The notes: generated by a model from the sequence alone, not told the origin. A DNA stretch of 13,592 bases from Chloroflexota bacterium (GCA_023395675.1 JAEWYL010000037.1:1-13592); one strand, 5' to 3'. Counted from the first letter of the stretch, positions 1-6,908 are shown. Made by a program: numbers and translations.

Positions 1-279
1 GCCGACGCCCTGGTGATCGAGGCCACCTACCTGCAGGAGGAGGCGGAGATGGCGCGCAGCTTCTCGCACCTCACCGCCCGCCAGTCCGCCGCCCTGGCCC
101 AGCGCGCCGGGGTGAAGAACCTGATCCTCACCCACCTCTCCCGCCGCTACCGCGAGCGCGACGTGCTGGCCGAAGCGCAGGCCGTGTTCCCCACCGCCCG
201 CGTGGCGCGCGATTTCGACGCCTTCCAGGTCCGGCGCGACGAGTGCGTCCCGGTCCCGCTCCCCGGGAGGGGCGGCTGA
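1..279 (+). CDS. RNase Z-like metallo-beta-lactamase fold hydrolase, 3' end (5' part outside window)
   Basis: The reading frame is open from the first base and ends in TGA at 277-279, giving the last 92 residues. Two blocks resemble the end of ribonuclease Z. IEATY (residues 6-10) followed by HLTA (23-26) looks like the HEAT-HST loop, and LTHLSRRY (43-50) looks like the last metal-binding His motif (HIS/HLS followed by RY). RNase Z trims the 3' trailer of tRNA precursors in the cytoplasm, using two zinc ions. Its stop overlaps the start of the Memo gene (TGATG), so the two are probably co-translated. The N-terminal HxHxDH metal site is outside the window, so a more general MBL-fold hydrolase cannot be excluded. 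Confidence 0.8.
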   Translation, partial: ADALVIEATYLQEEAEMARSFSHLTARQSAALAQRAGVKNLILTHLSRRYRERDVLAEAQAVFPTARVARDFDAFQVRRDECVPVPLPGRGG

Positions 280-1121
280 TGCCCTCTCTGGACCTGCGCC
301 CCTCGCCCATCTCCGGGCAGTGGTACCCGGCCGAGGCGAAGCTCCTGGCCGAGAGCGTGGACGCCTGCCTGCAGGCCGCCCGCCTGCCCGCTCTGCCGGG
401 CGAGGTGGTGGGGGTGATGGCCCCCCACGCCGGGCTGCGCTATTCGGGCGCCAGCGCGGGGCACGCCTTCGCCGCCGTGCGCGGCCTGCAGCCCGAGCTG
501 GCGGCCGTGGTCGCCCCCCTGCACTACCCCAGCCGGCAGCCCTTCGTCACCAGCGCCCACCAGGCCTACCAGACCCCCCTCGGCCCCGTCCCCCTGGACC
601 CCGAGGCGGTGGAGGCCCTGGACGCCGCCCTGCGCGCCCGCCTGGACATGGGCCTGGCCCGCGTGCGCCAGGACCCCGAACACGCCCTGGAGATCGAGCT
701 GCCCTTCCTGCAGCGCGCCCTGGGCGGCCCCTTCCGCCTGCTGCCGGTGATGATCCACCACCCCGAGCCCCGCTTCGCCCGCGCCCTGGGCGAGGCCCTG
801 GCCCAGGCCCTCTCCGGGCGGCGCGCCCTGCTGGTCGCCAGCACCGACCTCTCCCATTTCTACCCCCAGGCCGAGGCGCAGGTCTACGACTCCCATTTCC
901 TGCGCCAGGTGGAGGCCATGGACCCCGAAGGGGTGCTGCGCGCGGACGCCGAGGGCCTGGGCTATGCCTGCGGGCGGGCGGCGGTCGCCGCCGTGCTCTG
1001 GGCGGCGCGCCTCCTGGGCGCCAGCCAGGCCCATATCTTGCATTATTCCACCTCGGGCGAGGCCAGCGGAGATACCAGCCGGGTGGTCGGCTACGCGGCC
1101 GCCGCCTTCACCCGTCCTTGA
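279..1121 (+). CDS. amrB: Memo-family protein (AmmeMemoRadiSam system protein B)
   Basis: The protein has 280 residues, the usual size for the MEMO1 / AmmeMemoRadiSam B family. Family landmarks in order are GQWYP (13-17), PHAGLRYSG (49-57), PLHYP (80-84), TPLG (99-102), EHALEIELPFLQ (134-145), ASTDLSHF (187-194), YACG (229-232) and VVGYAA (269-274). H50, H82 and C231 fall where human MEMO1 has its metal ligands, and D190 and H193 are also kept. The family is structurally related to extradiol dioxygenases; its bacterial reaction is not established. The ATG at 279 is preferred over an in-frame ATG at 243 because it follows a GGGAGGGG ribosome site and homology begins there. It overlaps the RNase Z-like stop by one base. 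The usual partners AMMECR1 and the radical-SAM protein are not in the window. Confidence 0.92.
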   Translation: MPSLDLRPSPISGQWYPAEAKLLAESVDACLQAARLPALPGEVVGVMAPHAGLRYSGASAGHAFAAVRGLQPELAAVVAPLHYPSRQPFVTSAHQAYQTPLGPVPLDPEAVEALDAALRARLDMGLARVRQDPEHALEIELPFLQRALGGPFRLLPVMIHHPEPRFARALGEALAQALSGRRALLVASTDLSHFYPQAEAQVYDSHFLRQVEAMDPEGVLRADAEGLGYACGRAAVAAVLWAARLLGASQAHILHYSTSGEASGDTSRVVGYAAAAFTRP

Positions 1122-1150
1122 AAGTAAGGTTCCAGCCGTAAGAAACCCTC

Positions 1151-2512
1151 ATGGAAAGTACCCTTGCAACCGATCTGCTGCGCATTGCGGCGCTGTTTGT
1201 GCTCGTGCTGGCGAACGCCTTTTTCGTGGCGGCCGAATTTTCCCTGGTCAGCGTGCGCCGCACGCGGGTGGCCGAGCTGGTCTCCCAGGGCCACAGCGCC
1301 GCCGCCTGGGTGCAGAAAGCGATTGACAACCCCGACCGGGTGATCGCCGCCACCCAGCTCGGCATCACCCTCTCCAGCCTCGGCCTGGGCTGGATCGGCG
1401 AGCCCGCCCTGGCCCACCTGCTGGGGCCGGTGGTCTCGCTCTTCCCGCTGGAGAACCGCTCCGAGGTCTCCCACACCCTCTCCGCCGGGATCGCCTTCAC
1501 CCTGATCACCTTCCTGCACGTGGTGGTGGGCGAGCTGGCGCCCAAGTCCATCGCCCTGCAGAACCCGGAGGCCACCTCGCTGGTGGTGGCGCGGCCCACC
1601 GTCTGGACCGAGCGGCTCTTCAAGCCCTTCATCTTCCTGCTCAACGGCGCCGGCAACCTGCTCCTGCGCCTGGTCGGCGTGCGCCCGGCCGGCGCGCACG
1701 TGCTCACCCACTCCATCGAGGAGCTGCGCATGCTGGTGAACGCCAGCGCCGAGGGGGGCGTGTTCGAGCCGGAGGAGGGCGAGATGCTCAACGCCATCTT
1801 CGACCTCAACACCCTGCTGGTGCGCCAGGTGATGATCCCCCGCACCGAGATCATCGCCGTGGAGGCCGACGCCCCCCTGGAGGAGATCATCTCCCTGGTC
1901 ACCCAGTCCACCTACACCAAGTTCCCGGTCTACGACGACACCCTGGACCAGATCCTGGGCATCGTGCACGTGAAAGACCTGCTGCGCGCCATGCAGGACC
2001 CCGAATGTCACGACTGCACGGCGCGCTCCTTCGCCCGCGAGCCGCTTTACGTGCCCGAGACCATCCCGGTGAACGCCCTGCTCAAGCGCTTCCGCGACGA
2101 CCGCCAGCACATCGCCATTGTGCTGGACGAGTTTGGCGGCACCGCCGGCCTGGTCACCCTGGAGGACCTGCTGGAGGAGATCGTGGGGGAGGTCAGCGAC
2201 CCGTTCGACGTCATCACCCCCGAGATCCAGACCCTGCCCGACGGGACGGCCCTGATTGACGGTCTGACCCTGATTGAGGACGTGAACGAGCAGCTCCAGC
2301 TCGACCTGCAGGACGCCAACTACGACACCATCGCCGGCTACCTGCTCGGCCGCCTGGGGCGCATGGCCAAGGTGGGCGACACGGTGGAGGCCGGCAGCGT
2401 GCGCCTGCGGGTGGAGGCCATGGACGGCCTGCGCATCGCCCGCCTCTCGCTGGTGAAGCTCCATCCCAGCCAGGAAGGCCCGGAGGCCGGCCCGTCCGCC
2501 CGGGGCGAATAG
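1151..2512 (+). CDS. CNNM/CorC-HlyC family membrane protein (DUF21, CBS pair, CorC_HlyC domain)
   Basis: This is a 453-residue inner-membrane protein of the 'hemolysin/CorC' family, linked to magnesium or other cation efflux. An N-terminal DUF21 membrane domain covers about 1-180, with hydrophobic segments near 9-30, 108-128 and 157-176 and the family-typical VVVGELAPK (124-132). A CBS pair follows at about 225-345: MIPRTEIIAV and FPVYDD (258-263), then IAIVLDEFGGTAGLVTLEDL (321-340). The C-terminal CorC_HlyC domain lies at about 355-435. 'Hemolysin' is a historical label, and the transported ion cannot be read from sequence. It starts 29 bases after the Memo stop with only a weak ribosome site, and priA begins 34 bases after its stop, so a shared transcript is likely. 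Confidence 0.9.
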   Translation: MESTLATDLLRIAALFVLVLANAFFVAAEFSLVSVRRTRVAELVSQGHSAAAWVQKAIDNPDRVIAATQLGITLSSLGLGWIGEPALAHLLGPVVSLFPLENRSEVSHTLSAGIAFTLITFLHVVVGELAPKSIALQNPEATSLVVARPTVWTERLFKPFIFLLNGAGNLLLRLVGVRPAGAHVLTHSIEELRMLVNASAEGGVFEPEEGEMLNAIFDLNTLLVRQVMIPRTEIIAVEADAPLEEIISLVTQSTYTKFPVYDDTLDQILGIVHVKDLLRAMQDPECHDCTARSFAREPLYVPETIPVNALLKRFRDDRQHIAIVLDEFGGTAGLVTLEDLLEEIVGEVSDPFDVITPEIQTLPDGTALIDGLTLIEDVNEQLQLDLQDANYDTIAGYLLGRLGRMAKVGDTVEAGSVRLRVEAMDGLRIARLSLVKLHPSQEGPEAGPSARGE

Positions 2513-2546
2513 CCGCGCGCCGAGGCCGCCCCCCGCTCCCATCCCC

Positions 2547-5138
2547 ATGCCCAGCTACGTCGAGATCGCCGTCAACGTGCCCCAGGTGTCGGGCGTGTTT
2601 CACTACCACCTGCCGCCCGAGCTGGAGGGCCGCCTGGCGCCGGGCTGCCTGGTGGAGGTCCCCTTCGGGCGGCAGCAGGTGCAGGGCGTGGTCCTGCGCC
2701 CCGTGGACGCCCCCTCGGTGCCCGAGACGCGCCCCGTGACGGCCCTGATTGACCCCCAACCCGCCCTCACCCCCCACCAGCTGGCCCTGGCCGCCCACCT
2801 GGCAGAGAGCACCCTGGCCCCCCTGGCGGCCTGCCTGGACCTGATGCTGCCCCCCGGCCTCTCGCAGCAGGTGGACAGCCTGTATTCGCCGGCGCCGGGC
2901 GCGCCGGGCCATGGCAAGGGGGGCAAGCTTCCCCCCCTGCAGCAGCGGCTGCTGGCCCTGCTGGAGAAGCGCGGCCCCCTGCGCGGGCGGCAGATTGACG
3001 CCTCGCTGCCGAAGCTGGACTGGCGCAAAGCCGCCGAGCAGTTGAAGCGCCGCGGCCTGCTCGCCTCGCAGCCGGTGCTGCCGCCCCCCAGCGTGCGCCC
3101 GAAGGTGGTGCGCACCGCCCGCCTGGGCGCCTCGCCCGAGAAAGCCCTGGAGGCCATGCCCAACCTGGCCCGCGCCGGCGCCCCCGCCCTGGCCCGCCGC
3201 CAGGCCATGCTCCAGGCCCTGCTGCGCGAGCCGGGCGAGGTGGAGGTCCCCTGGCTCTACGCCGAGAGCGGCGGGACCCTGGCGGACCTGGAGCGCCTGG
3301 CCGAGCTGGGGCTGGTGATCCTGGGCGAGAGCGAGGTCTGGCGCGACCCGCTGGAGAACCTGGACCTGGAGATCGCCCACCCCCTCGGGGGCCCGGCGGG
3401 CGCGCCCCTGCCCCCGCTGCTGCCCGACCAGGCCGCCGCCTGGGAGGCGCTGCTCCCCGCCCTGCAGGGCGGGCCCTACAAGGGAAGCCCCTTCCTGCTG
3501 CACGGGGTCACCGGCTCGGGCAAGACCGAGCTCTACCTGCGGGCCGCGGCGGAGGTGCTGCGCCAGGGGCGCGGGGCCATGATCCTGGTGCCCGAGATCG
3601 CCCTCACCCCGCAGGCGGTGCGCCGCTTCCTGGCGCGCTTCCCGGGGCAGGTGGGGCTGGTGCACTCGCGGCTTTCCCCGGGCGAGCGCTACGATACCTG
3701 GCGCCGGGTGCGCCTGGGGCAGCTCCCGCTGGTGGTGGGGCCGCGCTCGGCCCTGTTCGCCCCCCTGCCCGAGGTGGGGCTGATCGTGGTGGACGAGTGC
3801 CACGACGATTCGTACTACCAGCCGGAGGGGGCGCCCTATTACCACGCCCGGGAGGCCGCCGCGGCCTACGCCCGCCTGGCGGGGGCGGTCTGCATCCTGG
3901 GCTCCGCCACCCCGGACATGACCAGCGCCTACCGCGCCGCCCGGGGCGATTATCAGCTTCTGCGCCTGCCGCGGCGCATCCTGGCCCACCGCGAGAAGGT
4001 GCAGAGCGAGCTCCCCGCCGCCACACCCGCCTCCCCCGCGCCCGCGGAGGGCCTGCCCCCGGTGCGCGTGGTGGACATGCGCCTGGAGCTGCAGGCCGGC
4101 AACCGCTCGCTGTTCAGCCGCGCCCTGCAGGAGGCCCTGGGCCGCGTGCTGGAGCGCGGCCAGCAGGCCATCCTCTTCCTCAACCGCCGCGGGCAGGCCA
4201 CCTATATCTTCTGCCGCGACTGCGGGCAGGCCCTGAAGTGCCCGCGCTGCGGGCTGCCCCTCACCTACCACCTGGAGCGGGCGGCCTCCGCAGCCCCGCT
4301 GGGGCAGGCCGGGCTGCCGGACTTCCCGGAAACCCAGGCCGCGAGCGCCCTCACCTGCCACCACTGCGGCTACCGGCGCGGGCTGCCCGCCCGCTGCCCC
4401 AACTGCGGCAGCGGGCGCATCCGCCATTTCGGGGCCGGCACCCAGCGCGTGGAGGAGGAGCTGCACGCCCTGTTCCCGGACGCCCGCACCCTGCGCTGGG
4501 ACGCCGAGACCGCCCGCCAGAAGGGCGCGCACGAGATCATCCTGGCCCACTTCGCCAACCGGCGCGCCGACGTGCTCATCGGCACGCAGATGCTGGCGAA
4601 GGGGCTGGACCTGCCCCACGTTACCCTGGTGGGGGCGGTGCTGGCCGACGTGGGCCTGCACCTGCCGGACTACCGGGCCGGGGAGCGGGTCTTCGCCACC
4701 CTGACCCAGGTGGCGGGCCGGGCCGGGCGCAGCCCGCTGGGCGGCGAGGCGGTCTTCCAGACCTTCGACCCCGAAAATTACGTCATCCGGGCCGCGGCCG
4801 GGCACGATTTCCGCGCCTTCTACGAGCAGGAGCTGGCCTACCGCCGCCGCCTGCGCTACCCGCCCTTCACCCACCTGGTGCGCCTGGAGTTCCGCCACCG
4901 CGACCCCGCCCTGGCGGAGGAGGCGGCCCACGAAATGGCCGCGCGCCTGAAAAACTGGCTGCAGGCCGGCGAGCGCCGCGCTACCGACCTGATCGGCCCC
5001 GCGCCGCCTTTCTTCGACCGCCTGGGCGGCCTCTACCGCTGGCAGATCGTGCTGCGCGGCCCCGACCCGGCCTCCATCCTGCGCGGGCGGCCCCTGGCCG
5101 GCTGGCGCGTGGAGGTGGACCCGGTCTCGCTGCTCTGA
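2547..5138 (+). CDS. priA: Primosomal protein N' (replication restart helicase PriA)
   Basis: PriA is a 3'-to-5' DNA helicase that reloads the replisome at stalled forks. The 863 residues show the full PriA plan. The N-terminal DNA-binding domain begins with YVEIAVNVP and contains VEVPFGRQQVQGVVL. Next come Walker A GVTGSGKT (320-327), the Walker B box VVDECHD (414-420) and LGSATP (451-456). Eight zinc-binding cysteines lie at 556, 559, 565, 568, 604, 607, 617 and 620, followed by GTQMLAKGLDLP (679-690) and QVAGRAGR (721-728). Two oddities are DECH where PriA normally has DEEH, and about 25 extra residues (577-601) between the two zinc-cysteine groups. The ATG at 2547 has no clear Shine-Dalgarno site but matches where homology starts. 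It is convergent with the 142-residue gene downstream. Confidence 0.96.
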   Translation: MPSYVEIAVNVPQVSGVFHYHLPPELEGRLAPGCLVEVPFGRQQVQGVVLRPVDAPSVPETRPVTALIDPQPALTPHQLALAAHLAESTLAPLAACLDLMLPPGLSQQVDSLYSPAPGAPGHGKGGKLPPLQQRLLALLEKRGPLRGRQIDASLPKLDWRKAAEQLKRRGLLASQPVLPPPSVRPKVVRTARLGASPEKALEAMPNLARAGAPALARRQAMLQALLREPGEVEVPWLYAESGGTLADLERLAELGLVILGESEVWRDPLENLDLEIAHPLGGPAGAPLPPLLPDQAAAWEALLPALQGGPYKGSPFLLHGVTGSGKTELYLRAAAEVLRQGRGAMILVPEIALTPQAVRRFLARFPGQVGLVHSRLSPGERYDTWRRVRLGQLPLVVGPRSALFAPLPEVGLIVVDECHDDSYYQPEGAPYYHAREAAAAYARLAGAVCILGSATPDMTSAYRAARGDYQLLRLPRRILAHREKVQSELPAATPASPAPAEGLPPVRVVDMRLELQAGNRSLFSRALQEALGRVLERGQQAILFLNRRGQATYIFCRDCGQALKCPRCGLPLTYHLERAASAAPLGQAGLPDFPETQAASALTCHHCGYRRGLPARCPNCGSGRIRHFGAGTQRVEEELHALFPDARTLRWDAETARQKGAHEIILAHFANRRADVLIGTQMLAKGLDLPHVTLVGAVLADVGLHLPDYRAGERVFATLTQVAGRAGRSPLGGEAVFQTFDPENYVIRAAAGHDFRAFYEQELAYRRRLRYPPFTHLVRLEFRHRDPALAEEAAHEMAARLKNWLQAGERRATDLIGPAPPFFDRLGGLYRWQIVLRGPDPASILRGRPLAGWRVEVDPVSLL

Positions 5139-5161
5139 AGCTCACCGGGAGAAATAAATAA

Positions 5162-5206
5162 GCCAATCCATTGCGGCCGGGCTTCGCCCGGCCGCAATGG
5201 ATTGGC
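5162..5206. terminator. Perfect 21-bp hairpin, shared terminator of two convergent genes
   Basis: Left arm 5162-5182 and right arm 5186-5206 are exactly complementary, starting GCCAATCC and closing over TTC. On the minus strand the hairpin is followed by TTATTTATTT, a fair U-rich tail, so it should terminate the 142-residue gene well. On the plus strand, after priA, the tail is only moderately T-rich (ATATGATTCTATTCTTCTTC). It lies 23 bases after the priA stop and 8 bases after the opposing stop. Confidence 0.85.
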
Positions 5207-5214
5207 ATATGATT

Positions 5215-5643
5215 CTATTCTTCTTCGCGGGCCCGCTCTTCCCAGAACTCCTCGATATTGTCGTAGATCTCCTCCGGGAACTGCAGCTCGCGGTACAGGT
5301 TGCAGGCGTTGGGGTCCTCCGCGTCCGGGCAGAGGGGGAAATCCTGCTGCGCCTGCCACTGCAGGATGCGCTCGCGCTTGGGCGGGTTGTAGCCCCGCTC
5401 CTGCACCTGCAGCAGCATCACCCGGGCCTCTTTCTCTTCCACGCCGGGCTGCTTCGCCAGCCGCGCCACGATCTCATCCTCGTCCATGAAGTGCCGCGCC
5501 ACAATGGCGAAGGTCAGGCGCCCGTAATGGCCGATATCTTCACCGGCCTCCAGGTGATCCAGCAAATGCGCCATCATCGGCGAACTGCGCAGCTCCTGGC
5601 TGCGGTATTCTGTCTCGTTCGTGCTGCCGTTCTTCGCGCTCAT
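5215..5643 (-). CDS. 142-residue protein resembling a degenerate primase large subunit (PriL) C-terminal domain
   Basis: The 142-residue protein has an excellent start: GGAGG at 5650-5654, 6 bases before the ATG. No exact family is recognised with certainty. The residue pattern recalls the helical C-terminal domain of archaeal/eukaryotic primase large subunit: MMAHLLDHL (23-31), then HYGRLTFAI (39-47, compare the H-x-GR signature), a helix DEDEIVARL (54-62), an aromatic-proline turn RGYNPPK (83-89), LCP (104-106), a second Cys at 114, and P-x-x-x-Y (123-127). In PriL four cysteines hold a 4Fe-4S cluster. Only C105 and C114 exist here, and R90 sits where the Cys after Y-x-PP is expected, so the cluster is probably lost. 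The tail is strongly acidic. It converges on priA, so it is not in that operon. The PriL link is inference by eye; the gene itself is secure. Confidence 0.85.
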   Translation of the reverse strand: MSAKNGSTNETEYRSQELRSSPMMAHLLDHLEAGEDIGHYGRLTFAIVARHFMDEDEIVARLAKQPGVEEKEARVMLLQVQERGYNPPKRERILQWQAQQDFPLCPDAEDPNACNLYRELQFPEEIYDNIEEFWEERAREEE

Positions 5644-5695
5644 CTCTTTCCTCCTTAATCAGGCTAAGGCTGCGAGCCGGGCGTCCCGGTAATCA

Positions 5696-5789
5696 GGTGC
5701 AAGGCGCTCCCACCCCGGCGAAGCTCGCAGCCCGGGCCGGGTCCTGCGCCGGCCATGGAGCGGGCCTGCCCCGAAAAGCGCCTCGCACC
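5696..5789. repeat. Hairpin element A (94 nt) of a tandem pair
   Basis: The ends GGTGCAAGGCGCT (5696-5708) and AGCGCCTCGCACC (5777-5789) pair over 13 bp with a single non-Watson-Crick position, which becomes G-U in minus-strand RNA. Its length equals that of element B, which begins 9 bases later. The interior is GC-rich and little conserved between the two. Confidence 0.7.
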
Positions 5790-5798
5790 CCACCTCCT

Positions 5799-5892
5799 GG
5801 TGCGAGGCATTTTCACCGCAGACCGGTCCCCCGGCCGGCAGCCGGGCGGCGCCCCGCAGCGGGGCAGGCCAGGCGGGGGAATGCCTTGCACC
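5799..5892. repeat. Hairpin element B (94 nt) of a tandem pair
   Basis: The ends GGTGCGAGGCATT (5799-5811) and AATGCCTTGCACC (5880-5892) pair over 13 bp with one G-T position. Compared with element A, the inner three base pairs changed on both sides (GCT/AGC to ATT/AAT), so pairing is kept. The inner arms of A and B (5780-5789 and 5799-5808) can also pair perfectly with each other around a 9-nt loop, and the outer arms (5695-5705 and 5883-5893) are an 11-bp perfect inverted repeat, so alternative folds exist. Confidence 0.7.
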
Positions 5893-5913
5893 TTACCCCG
5901 CCCCGATCATTCC

Positions 5914-5929
5914 TAGAATTAATGTTCTA
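5914..5929. promoter_or_regulatory. Operator-like inverted repeat TAGAA-N6-TTCTA
   Basis: A 5-bp inverted repeat with a 6-bp spacer lies just downstream of the minus-strand TATAAT, about where transcription would begin. The AT-rich half-sites stand out in GC-rich DNA. It could bind a dimeric repressor, but no regulator is identified and a chance repeat is possible. Confidence 0.3.
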
Positions 5930-5938
5930 ACACAGAGG

Positions 5939-5967
5939 ATTATAGGCCAGCGCTTCCTCCGGCACAA
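5939..5967 (-). promoter_or_regulatory. Candidate sigma70-type promoter for the 142-residue gene
   Basis: On the minus strand, TTGTGC (5962-5967) is followed by a 17-bp spacer and a perfect TATAAT (5939-5944). The -35 box is weak (TTG kept). This is the best promoter match upstream of the gene and implies a leader of about 290 nt. Confidence 0.5.
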
Positions 5968-5981
5968 TGGGGATTCATCCC

Positions 5982-6020
5982 TCCCGCCGCGGTAGGGATT
6001 TCCCTACCGCGCCGGCGGGA
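5982..6020. repeat. Extragenic palindrome (17 bp, one 3-nt bulge)
   Basis: TCCCGCC-GCGGTAGGGA (5982-5998) pairs with TCCCTACCGC (6001-6010) and, after a GCC bulge, with GGCGGGA (6014-6020). There is no T-run on either side, so it is more like a REP-type palindrome than a terminator. The rest of 5945-6224, upstream of the FHA gene, shows no gene and no clear promoter. Confidence 0.55.
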
Positions 6021-6224
6021 ACCGAATCGAGCCGGAATCAGTCTTAACCTCAGCGCGGGAGACAGCGTTTCGGGGAGGCCGTCCAGCCTGGCGGCCCCGC
6101 TGGTCCCGGGCTCCGCCGTCCGGCGCCAGCCCCGGCCCGGGTACAGGCGCCGGCCATGCATGGGGGATTTGGAAGAACCGGGCGGCCGCGGGGGGCGGCT
6201 TTTGCCGGTAGAAGGGACGTACAG

Positions 6225-6908
6225 GTGCAGAGCGACCTCCGCCTCCTCATTTTGAGCGCCGCCATCGGCCTCTGCGGCGCCTCGCTCCTGGAGCTGGTCA
6301 AGTACTGGATCGAGCGCCGCCGGCAGGCCCAGGCCGAGCGTCAGGCGCTGCAGACCCGCCGCTCCGCCGAGTTGGCCGAATTCCTGCGCGGGGCGGAGGA
6401 GCTCTCCGGCGCGCCGGAGCCGGCCTGGCTGCGCCTGACCGGCCGCGACCCGCAGCCCTTCCGCCTGCCCCTCCCCCGCCTGCCCTTCTGGAGCCCCTCC
6501 TGGAGCGCCACCGGCACCGAGCCGGTCCGGCTCCCGCTGCGGCCCGCCCGCGGGGCGGGCTTCCTGCTGTTCCGCCGCAGGCCGGAGCGCAGGCGCAGGC
6601 GCAGGGGGCGCAAGCTGCTGCTCGGCCCCCTGACCGTGATCGGGCGCAGCCCGCTCTGCGACCTGTGCCTGCCGGACGACCCGGCGGTCTCCTCCGAGCA
6701 CGCCCTGATCCGCTACGAGGAGGGCGGCTACGTGCTCTACGACCTGGGCTCGATCAACGGCACCCATCTGAACGGGCTGCGCCTGGCGCCCCACCGCCGC
6801 GCTCCGCTGCAGGGCGGCGACCGCCTGCGGCTGGGGCGCACGCACTTCGAGTTCGGCGCCCCGCGCCCCCCGCTCCCCCCCGTCTCCGCCGGTAAAAAAA
6901 GCGCCTAA
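6225..6908 (+). CDS. Membrane-anchored FHA-domain protein
   Basis: The 227-residue protein probably begins at GTG 6225: GAAGGG lies 8 bases upstream and a hydrophobic segment starts at once. An in-frame ATG at 6156 would add 23 Arg/Gly-rich residues of no evident function. Residues 5-28 form one membrane helix, ending in KYWIERRR, which suggests a cytoplasmic C-terminus. Residues 30-60 are a charged helix of possible coiled-coil type. After a Pro-rich stretch and an Arg cluster (117-129) comes the FHA domain (about 131-210). It has the usual phosphothreonine-binding residues GRS (140-142), SSEHA (156-160) and NGT (178-180). FHA domains bind phosphothreonine peptides, usually made by Ser/Thr kinases; no kinase or phosphatase is nearby. 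The partner is unknown. Confidence 0.85.
   Translation: MQSDLRLLILSAAIGLCGASLLELVKYWIERRRQAQAERQALQTRRSAELAEFLRGAEELSGAPEPAWLRLTGRDPQPFRLPLPRLPFWSPSWSATGTEPVRLPLRPARGAGFLLFRRRPERRRRRRGRKLLLGPLTVIGRSPLCDLCLPDDPAVSSEHALIRYEEGGYVLYDLGSINGTHLNGLRLAPHRRAPLQGGDRLRLGRTHFEFGAPRPPLPPVSAGKKSA

Larger units (their letters stand above)
5644..5932 (-). promoter_or_regulatory. Long structured 5' leader of the 142-residue gene
   Basis: If transcription starts about 7 bases after the minus-strand TATAAT at 5939-5944, the leader is close to 290 nt, long for such a small gene. Next to the gene, GGCTGCGAGC at 5668-5677 pairs perfectly with GCTCGCAGCC at 5723-5732, enclosing CCGGG-CGT-CCCGG. The octamer CCTGATTA (minus strand) occurs inside this stem region and again beside the ribosome site. 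Further upstream are two 94-nt tandem hairpins, listed separately. No known riboswitch class is recognised. Confidence 0.45.

Noticed and set aside
2214..4931. A 905-codon open frame on the minus strand across priA
   Set aside because: It is antisense to priA, has low-complexity Gln/Gly/Ala/Leu composition with no domain, and is expected from high-GC codon bias.
5197..5658. A 153-codon plus-strand frame opposite the 142-residue gene
   Set aside because: It is a shadow: the minus-strand gene has a strong ribosome site and a protein-like sequence, and the plus frame has neither.
5680..5700. A TPP riboswitch-like word (ACCTGATTACCGGG on the minus strand)
   Set aside because: The partner CTGAGA element and the rest of the THI fold are missing, and the gene has no thiamin link.
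5655..5800. A short minus-strand frame after the AGGAGG in the hairpin loop, starting at GTG
   Set aside because: It is about 43 codons of Arg/Gly/Pro-rich sequence with the ribosome site touching the start; open frames are common at this GC content. Only homologue comparison could rescue it.
6156..6224. ATG at 6156 as the FHA gene start
   Set aside because: The added residues are Arg/Gly-rich and precede the membrane helix; GTG 6225 has GAAGGG at proper spacing. It remains possible.
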